A stretch of DNA of 64,000 nucleotides from Macrothele yani. Taxonomy: Eukaryota > Arthropoda > Arachnida > Araneae > Macrothelidae. Shown in pieces: positions 32,913 through 42,446 of this stretch. The notes under the pieces were generated by a model. The model was given only the letters and a program-made list of their open reading frames with translations. It did no database searches and had not been told where the DNA came from. A program made the translations under genes and the position numbers. Location: contig CM077022.1 of assembly GCA_039090855.1 (NCBI GenBank), positions 73,618,971 through 73,682,970 of the forward strand, read 5' to 3'. Numbering within the stretch: position 1 is the first letter of the stretch; every line of letters begins with the position of its first letter.

Positions 32913-33141
32913 CCACAAATTTGCATTTCTGGAGGTGTTTCCGGGTTTTGAGAAGGGGTCGTTTGTTACCTATCTCCAAAGATCTTCAGCCGATGGTGTT
33001 GACACTTGCCACAGAGAAAGGGGAGGATATGGTGAGTGACATGGGGTTGGTATCATGGTGATTGGTCGTGTCGTATAAAAATAATGACCATTACAAAACT
33101 GACCAATTTTAATAATAATTGAAAACATCCGTTCTCTATAC

Positions 33142-33285
33142 GAGACTCGGGACAATCAGCTGTTTGGGCACAGCTACGAGATGACACATCCGATCACCGT
33201 GATTTTTGGCATGCGGTTGGACATCGTCCATGGTCAGGGTTTGACGCCTTCCGATTCCCGAAATTCCCTGTCATTGAGGAATTTC
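33142..33285 (+). repeat. ~140-bp direct repeat, copy 2
   Basis: Second copy of the preceding unit, ~85-90% alike by eye, 372 bp downstream. The spacer between the two has no recognised element, so the pair may be remnants of a longer tandem or terminal repeats of an unknown element. Confidence 0.85.
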
Positions 33286-33417
33286 AATTAAAACTAGATG
33301 GTCTTTTACTTGAACCGTTTCACGAAAGTCGGCTCACTAACATTAATTTAAAAAAATGTTTGAATTGAAAAACGAAGAAATGGAGTGACACCGTCTGTTA
33401 GCTCAACATTTGCTTAA

Positions 33418-33765
33418 TCTATAATAATAAAAGGAAGTTTGTGTATGTGTGTCTGTCTTTCGCGATAAAAAATGAAAAACACGTGATTCCCGATCTGAGT
33501 GTGTCTTTCCGCTTTGTTTACATGCAACCTGATCACAACCAACGTGAAGGCGTAAAGGAAAGTAATTCATGATAAATTTTAGGCATTTGTTTTTTAGAAT
33601 GTTTCGAATAATACTTTTGTTCTGGAAGTCATAAATTTTACGCTTTCCTTTTTCTGAATTTGTTGTAATAGACGCCTTAATGAGCTTTGATTTCGCAATA
33701 GCTTCGCTCAAAATTCGCCAACTGTACCCGAGTTATCGGTTACCGTTGGCGGCTTGTCCTAGTTG
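33418..33765 (+). mobile_element. Helitron-like fragment
   Basis: It begins TCTATAATAATAAAAGGAAG and GTTTGTGTATGT, like the 5' end of the Helitron at 47723 (TCTTTGTATATATAAAAGTG then AAAGTTTGTATGT). Inside, the reverse complement reads GATCAGGTTGCATGTAAACA then AAGCGGAA, matching 48705-48745 of that Helitron in the opposite sense. A clear 3' end was not found. Confidence 0.5.
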
Positions 33766-33788
33766 ATAATATACGGAATAGTTCAATA

Positions 33789-34500
33789 TACACTGAGCGG
33801 TCAAATTATTATGACCACCTAATTAGTACGTCGTTGGGCCACTTCTTACCCTTAATACTGCTTACATTCGTCTTGGTGTGGACTCTATTAAATGTCGATA
33901 AGTGGGTTGGGGCATATTAGCCCAAATGCGATGAATTGCACCCTCCAGCTCTTGAAGATTTGATAGTACCGTATCCAGCTGTCTGATGCCTCTTTCGATT
34001 TCATCGCACAAATGCTCCATTGGATTGCGATCCAGTGATTGAGGAGGGCAATGTAGCAGGGAGAAGTCTCCGTGATGGTCTTCAAACAATTCGCGTACAA
34101 CGTGAGCTCTATGACATGGAGCATTTTCCTGTTGGAAGTATCCATCTCCACTGGGATAAATCATCAACATAACTGAGTGGACTTGGCAACGATATTTAAA
34201 TGACTTTGGGCTGCCAAAAGTTGCTCAGCACGAATCAAAGGGCTCTAGCACTCCCACGAATACGTGCCTCGAACCATAACGTTGCCTCCGCCAGATTGAA
34301 AAGTAGTGACGATGCAAGATGGGTTCATGCTTTCGTGTTGCTGTGTCCATGTTCTCACCTTTCGATCTTCGTAGTGTAGTTGAAAACGCAATTCGTCGGA
34401 CGACATTACCCTTTTCCTATCATTTACTGTCCAATTCTTGTGTTTTTGAGCCAGCTGGAGGCGTTTCTGCTTGTTCGCTGCTGATAGCAATGACTTACTA
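33789..34500 (-). pseudogene. Tc1-like (DD36E-type) transposase, 5'-truncated
   Basis: The left end is TA-CACTGAGCGGTCAAATTAT, almost the same as the terminal repeat of the element at 49543. On the minus strand, AANKQKRLQLAQKHKNWTVN leads to VMSSDELRFQLHYED (first aspartate kept, ...SDE), GGGNVMVRGTYSWE, FQQENAPCHRAH (second aspartate changed to glutamate), LDRNPMEHLCDEIERGI and STPRRM. Homology stops near 34500; the N-terminus and right terminal repeat are missing. A frameshift lies near 34160-34245. Confidence 0.82.
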
Positions 34501-34504
34501 ACAG

Positions 34505-34830
34505 GCCGTCAGCTTCATGGAGGCAGAAATTGAATGCAGTGCATATCGTACTGACCTAGCCCCTCCCGATGGAACTAGCGGACTCCAGCCAGGGACGGGA
34601 GTCTGCTCACAGCCCTTAGAGTTGCCTATGGTGGTCGCTAAGCCCCAAAGCCACTGCCATTCAATCTGCGTGAATTTGAAGCTGCTATTTGATATGCGCG
34701 GGCCAATGTTTCACGAGAACATTACCAAAACTTAGAAGAATCAAAGATGAGGTAAACTGTTGTTGTCCTTAATGCTTAAGATGGTCCAACGCATTGTTGA
34801 GTACACATATTGGCCACTGAATCAGAAACT
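34505..34830. other. No gene seen
   Basis: A GC-richer patch (GCCCCTCCCGATGGAACTAG, CAGCCAGGGACGGGAGTCTG) without a recognised identity; possibly a decayed SINE. Confidence 0.4.
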
Positions 34831-34835
34831 TTTGT

Positions 34836-35780
34836 TCAGTACCTGGTTAGTCTTCCTCTAGCCCGAGTTACAGCACGTATTTGTTTTGGTACAGATTCCA
34901 TAAGGTATTGGAGTGCATCTAGGTCTACAACATGCTAGCCGTTCAGCAGACAGTCCTTTAACTGGCTCACATTTGACGGAAAAGGATTTTGCTCCCGGAT
35001 CTGTTTTTCTAACATGTCCCATACATCGTGGGAAGATGGTGGAAGTCGCTGTCATTCTCCTGAAACACTGCTGTACACATATTGCGCGATGTAGTCCATA
35101 GCATTGTCGTCCATGAAACAGCCTGGATAAAATTCAACACTGCAGGATGTACTTGAGCAGCAAAAGTGTTCAGATAATCCTTGGAAGACGCCCGACCTTC
35201 CAGCAATATCAAGAGACCGTTCTGTACTACAGAACGTGCCTCACACCATGACACCGCACCTCCAGAAATTCGAGTTGCGTTTACAAGGCTAGCTGGGTCC
35301 CATTGATTCATGAGGCCTCCGCCAAACTCTCTTCCTTTCGGTTGGAACAGAGCAAGGAATACCGCGACTTGTCGAACCACATCATTTTTTTCCAGTCTTC
35401 CAGCGTCCAGTCATGGTGTTCCTGACACCACTGTAGCCGAACATTCTGGTTGTCCGCAAAAATCAATGGTTTCCGTGTTGGCATACGACTGCCAATACCG
35501 ACCCTCCTCAATTCCCTGCGCATAGTTCTCTGAGATATGGATCGGGAACAGCCTACGTTCAATGTTTTGGTCAATTGTCAAGTCCTGTTTCTCCGTACAA
35601 ACCTTCTCAGACGACGGCGATCTCGTTCCCGACAGATTGTCGTACCACCACAGCTGCGCCTCTTGGACAATCTTTTGAGGAACCAGTCAGCTTTCAAAAT
35701 CATCGCTCCAACCAGACTGGCACCCACTATTAGCCCTTTACCGAACTACGAAAGATCCTTTGTTTTTCCCATTGTGATTA
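34836..35780 (-). pseudogene. Tc1-like transposase, degenerate
   Basis: From the N-terminus (near 35780, MGKTKDLS*FGKGLIVG) it reads MTKTLNVGCSRSISQRTMRR, LRRVGIGSRMPTRKPLI, WTLEDWKKMMWFDKSRYSLL (first aspartate), NATRISGGAVSWCEARSV, VLNFIQAVSWTTMLWTTS in a shifted frame, and a C-terminus VPKQIRAVTRARGRLTRY with a stop at 34836. Several frameshifts and stops interrupt it. It is from another Tc1 lineage than its neighbours. Terminal repeats were not identified. Confidence 0.7.
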
Positions 35781-36956
35781 CCTCTACTGACGAGCAGCAG
35801 TCTTAAATTGTTGCTTAGATTACGTGGTGACGCACGTGATCACATATTTTGCATATACCCTGCGTAAGTGACGTTTTTGTACACCGATGAGCCCTTACAT
35901 TAATACCACCCCCAGCCTAGAGAAATAAGCGCGCCTGGAGACGAAACGGTTGCGCCGGTGAAGTTCACTGAGCAGTATATATACAACACGAGGACCAGCT
36001 TTCGGTTAGAAGAGTGTTCGGAGTCAGATGGGAAAAGCTGCCGATTTATCGGAGTTTGATAAAGGACAAATTGTGATGGCACTGAGCCTCGGAACTACGA
36101 TTTCGGAAACGGCGCGGCTTATGCGTTGTTCACGTGCCGATGTAGTGGGTACGTATAAAAAGTGGTACACAGGTGGCCAAATGAAGCCGTGTGTCGTCCG
36201 CAGCATATTGATGCCGGAGGGGAGCGGAGATTGTCGCGCATTGTTCACAGCGACCGCAGAGCCACAGTGCGAAAAACCGCCCGCAGCTACAACAGTGGTG
36301 AACAGGGCAATTTGTCGCAGCATACAGTTCATCGTAGCCTTCTGCGCATGGGCTTGCGTAGCCGAAGACCCAGCCGGGTCTCCATGCTCACTGCACGTCA
36401 TCGCTAACAACGCATGAAATGGGCCCAAGATCATCGAGATTGCACCGTGGATGATTGGAAGAAAGTGGTCTGGTCTGACGAATCAAGATTCCTGGTGCAT
36501 CACGTAGACGGTCGAGCGCAGATACGCCGATTACCAACGGAGGCTATAGCACCTGGATGCAGTGTTGGGAGGAAATAGGCTGGCGGCGTCGCTGTTATGC
36601 TGTGGGCGATGTTTTCTTGGGACACTTTAGTCCCCATTATCCCAATAGCACAATTCCTAACAGCTGACAGATATCTGAACATCGTTGCGGACCAAGTTCA
36701 CCCATTCATGACAACTGTGTTCCCTGCTGGTGATGGCCATTACCAACAGGATAATGACAGAATCGTCAAGTAGTGGTTCGAGGAACATACTTGTATCTTT
36801 ATGTTAATGCCCTGGCCTCCAAATTCACCTGACATGAACGCAGTCTAACATTTGTGGTTCGGAAAAGTGGGTTCGCGCTAAATCACCACCACCCGAAAAT
36901 GTACGGGAACTGGAGGACCTGCTGTTGATATTTTGGTACCAGGTACCCTAGGGTAC

Positions 36957-37119
36957 TGTGACGTGCCTGCTCAGCAGGACGCACACGATATAAATGCAGA
37001 TAGCAGCGATAACGAACGTCCGCGTAGCTCAATTGGTAGAGCGACTTATTCCGGAATGAGAGGACCCGGGTTCGAGGCCCGGCGTGGACAAAAATGACGG
37101 AGAAATTTACTTCGTTATA
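36957..37119 (+). repeat. Left LTR of the TRIM (163 bp)
   Basis: Starts TGTGACGTGCC and ends CTTCGTTATA. It contains a TATA-like GATATAAA at 36987 and the tRNA-like sequence at 37018-37089, then AATGACGGAGAAATTTACTT. Confidence 0.88.
37018..37089 (+). other. tRNA-like sequence in the left LTR
   Basis: 72 nt. The acceptor stem GTCCGCG pairs with CGTGGAC (one G-U). The D arm GCTC..GAGC surrounds AATTGGTA. The T arm CCGGG..CCCGG surrounds TTCGAGG. The A-box TAGCTCAATTGG and B-box GGTTCGAGGCC match RNA polymerase III promoter consensus. The anticodon arm is CTTAT/ATGAG around a six-base TCCGGA, one short of the normal loop, so it is tRNA-derived but probably not a working tRNA. Confidence 0.8.
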
Positions 37120-37120
37120 A

Positions 37121-37132
37121 TGGCGCCCGAAC
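37121..37132 (+). other. Primer binding site (tRNA-Lys type)
   Basis: TGGCGCCCGAAC equals the complement of the last 12 bases of tRNA-Lys as used by several retroelements. It starts one base after the LTR, as expected for minus-strand DNA priming. Confidence 0.8.
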
Positions 37133-37365
37133 CTTCCGGATGACCCGGCCGCTCAAGATCTCGCAATGGTGTGATGTTCTTTCCACACCGCGAGATAGGA
37201 AAAATCAGAGAATCCCTTCTCCAGCGCTTTGAAAAATATATGGGGGTGACGTTGCATTCCACACACTAGATTGGCTGGGAGTTTTCAAGTACGTTCTACA
37301 GCGGATGGCTGCCTGCGACGATTCATGGTCACGGCTGACCCGTGGGCCATGCCCCCGGCCCTCTT

Positions 37366-37380
37366 TCGGGGGGGTGCGGA
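37366..37380 (+). other. Polypurine-like tract
   Basis: CGGGGGGGTGCGGA directly precedes the right LTR, the position of the plus-strand primer. It is not purely purine. Confidence 0.55.
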
Positions 37381-37543
37381 TGTGACGTGCCTGCCCAGCA
37401 GGACGCACACGATATAAAGGCAGCTAACAGCGATAACGAACGTCCGCGTAGCTCAATTGGTAGAGCGACTTATTCCGGAATGAGAGGACCCGGGTACGAG
37501 ACCCGGCGTGGACAAAAATGACGGAGAAATTTACTTCGTTATA
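37381..37543 (+). repeat. Right LTR of the TRIM (163 bp)
   Basis: Same length and ends as the left LTR, with about 96% identity by eye. Differences fall mainly around the TATA-like word and in the B-box loop. Confidence 0.88.
37442..37513 (+). other. tRNA-like sequence in the right LTR
   Basis: Second copy of the 72-nt sequence. The acceptor, D and anticodon regions are identical to the left one. The T loop has two changes (GGTACGAGACC), weakening the B-box. Confidence 0.78.
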
Positions 37544-37771
37544 GTACCTATCGCACCCTCATCGAATCGATGCCTCGCCGAGTGGCCGCTGTTTTGCGGC
37601 TAAGTGTGTGTGTTTGTGTCGGGGGAGGGGTGTCCTACATCTTATTAGATAGGTGGTCATAATGTAATGGCTCATTGGTGTGCATATTCATAAATGTTGC
37701 TAATTCCGTGGCCGATGTGTGTAGATGGTCCTATTAAACTTAGCACTTAGCGCATACTGGTCAGCTGTTTA

Positions 37772-39331
37772 TACACCGGTGTGCAAAAATTAAGGACGAA
37801 GAGGAGAAATTAGCATAACAGCTAAAGGAGCAGGTAGAGGACCGAAAGATCGCTCAGGAGATACACTATAGGGTTCGGTACGGTAGGGCATGCGCATATA
37901 TGCAGCATGACGTAGGGTTTGGGGGGGGGTGTCGGAAGGGTATAAAGCACACGGGCGGTGTACGCTCAGCAATTCGGTGAAAGCTATTTCACGGTGAACA
38001 TCGGTTTGAACGACGTCGAGTTGTTGCCACGGTGTGATATGGCCAACAGGCAATCCAGTAGACGACATCTGGATGACTTTACCCGAGCTCGCGTCATTGG
38101 GAAGTTGGAAGAAGGTCGAAGTGTGACAAGTGTGGCCGAGGAGTTCGGGATCGCTCACAGCATCGTTTCACGAGGTCGGAGATCATTTCAAACGACAGGA
38201 ACAGCTGTCCGAGAGTTTAGGTGGTCCACGAGCAACCACTGCGGCGGACGACCGGTATATTGCCCCCACAGGCGAGAAGAGACAGACGGCAGGCAGCGGG
38301 AGAAATTGCAAGGCTAATGCAATAGACAACTGGACGTCCGTTATCGCGTTTTACCGTGGCCAGGAGGCTGCGCAAAGGTGTTCTATTTGCACGACGACCA
38401 GTACGGTGTGTGCCATTAACGCCTTCTCATCTGAGACGGCGGTTTCTGTGGTGCCAAGAACACAAGAACTGGACACATCAGCAATGGGGTCGAGTTCTCT
38501 TTATAGATGAGAGCCGATTTAGACTGACGAGCGATTCTGGACGTATACACATCTGGAAAGAGCAGGGCACACGCAATCACACCTCCAACATCATCGAAAG
38601 GGACCGGTTTGGAGATGGCGGAGCTCTCGTTTGGGGCGGTATCATGCTTGGTAGCCTTACTGACCTCCACATCTTCCAAGGAGGTTCAGTTACTGGTGTT
38701 CGCTATTGTACCGAGGTTCTCCTGCCTCACGTGCGTCTGTTTGGAGGTGCAGTGGGTCCTGAGTTCCTCTTCATCGACGACAACGCTACACCTCATCGTA
38801 CAGTGGCTGTCTCAGACCTGTTGGAGAGTGAAGTAATTTAACGCATGGATTGGCCCGCAAGGTTCCCGGACCTAAATCCAATCGAACACGTGTGGGACCT
38901 TCTCGGGAGACGCTTGGCAGCACGTCACCAGCCGCCAGCAACGATTCCGCAGCTGCGATTGGCGATACAAGAGGAATGGGCCGCGATGCCTCAACAGCTC
39001 CTTGACAACCTCGTCCTCAGCATGGACAGACGTTGTAAATCCTGCAACGCAGTCAGGGGTGATCATATCCCCTACTAAAGACTGGATTTTTCTTGGCAGC
39101 CGCCTGTCACAAGGTCGTTTCTGTCTTCTGTCCAGTTGTGCTCGAAGCTACCTTTTCAATAAAGTGCCTTTGTATCCCTTGGATTCCTTGTTTGGACGAT
39201 GGTTTTGCTCACTTGTCCCATATTCTTACATCTTGGGGATCTTATGGTATGATTTGAGTCGATGTTGAGTATTTCTGTACGACGTTACATTCGAAAAACC
39301 GTCTAGTCCTTTATTTTTGCACGCCAGTGTA
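37772..39331 (+). mobile_element. Tc1-like transposon, nearly complete
   Basis: The ends are TA-CACCGGTGTGCAAAAATTA and, inverted from the right, TA-CACTGGCGTGCAAAAATAA. The element is 1.56 kb with a transposase in the middle. It is the best preserved DNA transposon of the window. Confidence 0.9.
38040..39078 (+). pseudogene. Tc1-like (DD34E) transposase, catalytic residues kept
   Basis: Starts MANRQSSRRHLDDFTRARVI and EEGRSVTSVAEEFGIAHSIV (helix-turn-helix). A frameshift near 38170 is followed by RATTAADDRYI and, from 38356, a long frame: RRFLWCQEHKNWTHQQWGRV, LFIDESRFRL (first aspartate), GGALVWGGIMLGS, FLFIDDNATPH (second), then one TAA stop at 38839. It continues MDWPARFPDLNPIEHVWD (glutamate) to DHIPY with a stop. 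Thirty-four positions separate the second aspartate and the glutamate. One stop and the N-terminal frameshift are the main lesions seen, so the family may still have active members. Confidence 0.9.
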
Positions 39332-39334
39332 TCA

Positions 39335-39940
39335 GAGGCGCGTAATAAGCATTTGAACAGTGCTGCCTTTAATAGTTAAACAAAACTTATCAATATGCAA
39401 ATTTGTAATCTTAAATTTTAAAACATAATAGGCTATGTATGCCCCACACAGTTAGCTTTTCGTGAACAATTTTTGATAAATTACGAAAAAAAAAATGAAT
39501 TTTTTCAGCGGGTACATAATTATCGGTTGATTATTTCTTCGAACTGAAGAGCTGTAGTTTTCCCAAATTACTAGCACAAACTTAACTGAAAAATATTAAT
39601 CCCCTTATAAAAAGAATCATTGACAAATAAAGGGAAAAGTTAAATAAAAGTTCGCTTAACAGTCTTCAAAGATAACTTACTCAAAAAATGGCAAAACCTC
39701 ATTAAAAAGAAAGCAAGTAACACCATCCAAAATGCTAAAATGTGAGATACAACTAAATGGGTATTGGGGAACTTTTAGTACAACGTATACTTTCACGAGG
39801 AAAAGTTATGCTAAATAAATATTTTGATATTCTAAACGACTAGCTAAGGATTTTAATTCTAAAATAATCCTTTTCTTCATATAAACTGATGAATTTTTAC
39901 CCGAAATTTGCAGCAATACACGATTTCAAGCCTTTTATTT

Positions 39941-39986
<46 letters not shown>

Positions 39987-40925
39987 TTTGTTTATCTTGG
40001 TTCTTAATGCATTTCTTTAAGAACCAAGATAAACAAAATTAATCATCCGAGTTAGTGAAACAGAACAAATATTATCCTCAAATGCTCACATGATTAAGTT
40101 ACAATATTTACACTTAAATAAAAAAAAATGTGAGGAAATAATTTTTCTCTAGGGTCAGAAACTTAATATTAAAAATTTTTAGTTCGCAAATTGGGAAAAA
40201 AGTGAAAAAAAAAAAGGTATCCCTTTCGGCAAAATAGGAAAAATAATTGGAAAGCTTCTGTATTTGGTGATGGTACTTACAATGTAGGTGTCTGAAATTA
40301 ACTAAATTACAAAGAGACATCTTACTTAAAACCTAATTAATAAATGTTATATTTTTGTCAATTTTTAAATATGGTGTTTGATTTATATTTCTTATTTAAT
40401 GGTTAGGGATTTCTTTATCTGAGCAGAAGTCTCAGCTGAGTTTAAGTTAGCTATACAGTTATTTAATGAACTTCATTAGATTACTATCCATGAGGTTCAG
40501 AAAAAGACAGATCCTTTCGGGAGGTTATTTCTAAATTGCCACACGAGCTGAAATGGCGTTATTTTACCTCATTATTTCAGTTTAGTCGGATATTCCAGCC
40601 CAATTATTATTCGCCGTTACTCGCTGTTTCCTGGATCTTTTGTAAATTCGAATGCAAGCAGTCTTAATGACAAGTTTTCCTTAGAATGTACTACTATGTG
40701 AATATGTAAGGTTTAAGGTCGTGTATAACTAACTACCTTCTAATGATAAGGGTGCAATGAATGAAACAATAATAAAACAACACTTCCGTTTTTTCGTTTC
40801 CACGTGCAGCTCAGAAGACAACTCTTGAACTTGCAAGCCATTGCGTCGAACATAACTTCCATAATAATGGAACACGCGTTAATTACGAACACTTATAATA
40901 AATGATAACACAACCGTGAACTATA
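39335..40925. other. Intron sequence, no gene seen
   Basis: AT-rich; contains a TA microsatellite at about 39950-39980 and the hairpin listed next. The open frame at 40114-40320 is low-complexity. Confidence 0.5.
39982..40042. repeat. Perfect 25-bp inverted repeat beside a TA microsatellite
   Basis: TTAATTTTGTTTATCTTGGT and five more bases are mirrored exactly after an 11-nt loop ending at 40042. It directly abuts the (TA)n run on its left. Confidence 0.9.
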
Positions 40926-41034
40926 GCTCACAACCTTGACTGACGTAGCCTATTGTACAGCAGGCAAGAATCCCCAGAACTTTTTTACAGTCGCTTTTAT
41001 CACATGTGAAAATGTAACCATTTCGCCGGTAGTG

Positions 41035-41150
41035 GTTTCGAGTCAACGTCTTCTAGCTCCGGAGCCAGTTATTTTCCCGACTGAACTACACCGACCTAGG
41101 CACAATGCTGCAACTTGCCGTTTTACTCTTGCGTTACCTCAGTGGTAGGT
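41035..41150 (+). repeat. Dispersed repeat, copy 1 (possibly tRNA-derived)
   Basis: Shares GCTCCGGAGCCAGTTATT, a CTGAACTACACCGAC-like segment and GCAACTTGCCGTTTT with 41635-41740. On the minus strand it has a stem CTGGCTCCGGAGCTAG and a GACTCGAAACC word resembling a B-box. Identity as a decayed tRNA SINE is tentative. Confidence 0.45.
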
Positions 41151-41186
41151 CACATATACACCTCCCTCCGCTTCCCTTGAGAAAGG

Positions 41187-41405
41187 GGCCGCGGGTGGCC
41201 TAATGGGCAACGTTCGTGACTGCCATGGAAAAGGTCTCAGGTTCGATCCCAGGCAAGTACGAACGCCCTTTCTACTTCGCTTCCGTGTCACTTTCCTATC
41301 TGGCACTCTGGCCCAAATCTCCTAGCTTCCTATTTTTAAGGGTTGTTTAAGACCTTGGGTCAAATACTCCCTTCCTAAAATCCTCTGCATATGATCTGAT
41401 CTGAT
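41187..41405 (+). mobile_element. tRNA-derived SINE, family B, copy 4
   Basis: Flanked by 13-bp repeats CCCTTGAGAAAGG (41174-41186, 41406-41418). The head and pyrimidine-rich end are present, but the central core is deleted between TACGAACG and CCCTTTCTACTTCG. The tail is ATGATCTGATCTGATC. Confidence 0.9.
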
Positions 41406-41634
41406 CCCTTGAGAAAGGGCTGGGACGGAATCGTAATTTAGCGGGTCAGGTGACACACTATGCTTGAAGAAGCTCACTGTAGAAGGAATTCTGGTAAATT
41501 AAATTCCAGACGATGTGTAAAAAAGGCATCACACATTATTTTCGAATCTCACTCCCTGGAGATTCACTTTTACGTTTGGACGCCAATGTGGAAATTAGCC
41601 CTCTTTGCCGTTGGTGTAATACGAACTACGTTTC

Positions 41635-41740
41635 TTCGCTCCGGAGCCAGTTATTCTCCAGAATGAACGATACCGACTTTGGCTTATCATTGCAACTTGC
41701 CGTTTTGATTCTGGTATCACGCCAGTGCTATGTCACACAC
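41635..41740 (+). repeat. Dispersed repeat, copy 2
   Basis: Second copy of the unit at 41035-41150, more diverged. The SINE at 41187 lies between the two copies. Confidence 0.45.
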
Positions 41741-41789
41741 TTCCGTATAGTGATCTTTTACCTGTCTAACTGTTAGAGTTACGAGACGT

Positions 41790-42300
41790 ACCGCTTGAAG
41801 CTGGACACTCCAACGTGGACTCTGCCTGTCCGACTCTCAGGCGAGAAAGCGAATTGCTAAGGAACAGAGTCGACTACGGCTAACAACGATCAACTGACGA
41901 ACGACGGTGGGACTGCGCTCCCAAACTGAAATAATAACGCGGATTGTGCGTTCTCTGTGTCAGCGATCTTTTCTCTCGAAACGTCTGTGTTGTTTTGTAT
42001 GATTATGAATTAAAGGCCTTAATACCCTAAAAAGATTATTCGCGACTAACCAATCTCCCAGGAGGCCCTCACTAGCTTTCACGACCCGTCGCGGTGCGAC
42101 TCGGTTCATACCACCAGTACGCGGGTCCGAATCTTCGGCTCCTTCAACGGGAGTACAGTATAGTAACGTTTACGGATATAAACGTGAATACAAAGATCCG
42201 TCTATCCCTACAGAGTTCGCATTTGAACAGAGCAGGCAGATGTCTCATCATAGCTTACCAAACGTTATAAAAAAACTGGAGACTCAGAAATGTGAAGCAC
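41790..42300. other. Unexplained GC-richer stretch, no gene
   Basis: Contains AATTAAAGGCCTTAATA and a segment ACCACCAGTACGCGGGTCCG whose layout recalls an LTR end followed by a primer site. No second terminal repeat was found, so I do not call an LTR element. Confidence 0.25.
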
Positions 42301-42305
42301 GTAAC

Positions 42306-42348
42306 CAATATCATCCTCCTCATCATCCTCGTCAACCATTATCAATCG
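42306..42348 (-). mobile_element. RTE 3' stub: terminal bases plus microsatellite
   Basis: On the minus strand GATTGATAATGGTTGAC is identical to the last 17 bases of the RTE at 1195-1212 and is followed by GAGGATGATGAGGAGGATGA. This looks like an extremely truncated insertion, or a remnant of one. Confidence 0.6.
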
Positions 42349-42446
42349 TCTTATCTTCATCTGAGTGTTGCAATTGGTTTGATCTAAAGTGTTCGTGCTT
42401 AGAAAGCTATCTTCCTTATTTGTGTATGAATTAGCACGGTAGTGTC

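Larger units (their letters stand above)
36957..37543 (+). mobile_element. TRIM retrotransposon with tRNA-like sequences in its LTRs
   Basis: It has two 163-bp direct terminal repeats (36957-37119 and 37381-37543) that differ at about six positions. A 4-bp target duplication GTAC lies at 36953-36956 and 37544-37547. A primer binding site TGGCGCCCGAAC starts two bases after the left LTR, and a G-rich tract precedes the right LTR. The internal region is only 261 bp and non-coding. This is the layout of a terminal-repeat retrotransposon in miniature, which must borrow all enzymes. Each LTR contains a 72-nt tRNA-like sequence behind a GATATAAA word. A partial second copy lies at 46620-46993 (minus). 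Confidence 0.88.
36028..37640 (+). pseudogene. Tc1-like transposase split by the TRIM insertion
   Basis: Starts [40 protein letters not shown] (helix-turn-helix). In a second frame follow [39 protein letters not shown] and KKVVWSDESRFLVHHVDGRA (first aspartate). Then come YQQDNDRIVK (second aspartate), FMLMPWPPNSPDMNAV and HLWFG. After the retrotransposon the end resumes as YRTLIESMPRRVAAVLRLS from 37547. The glutamate region is frameshifted. The gene was already, or has since become, inactive. Confidence 0.85.
35880..37682 (+). mobile_element. Tc1-like transposon containing the TRIM retrotransposon
   Basis: The left end is TA-CACCGATGAGCCCTTACAT and the right end, inverted, CACCAATGAGCCATTACATT. 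Both continue into TA.GACCACC-like sequence, so the terminal repeats are about 30 bp. The right flanking TA has decayed to TG. The transposase lies between, broken by a 587-bp insertion at 36957-37543 that duplicated GTAC. The same terminal repeat occurs at 19135-19154. Confidence 0.88.

Noticed and set aside
37018..37513. Two functional tRNA genes
   Set aside because: Both lie at the same place in two LTRs, have an irregular anticodon loop, and are better explained as part of the retrotransposon.
41790..42300. LTR with primer binding site
   Set aside because: No second LTR, target duplication or coding domain was found; the resemblance is only in composition.
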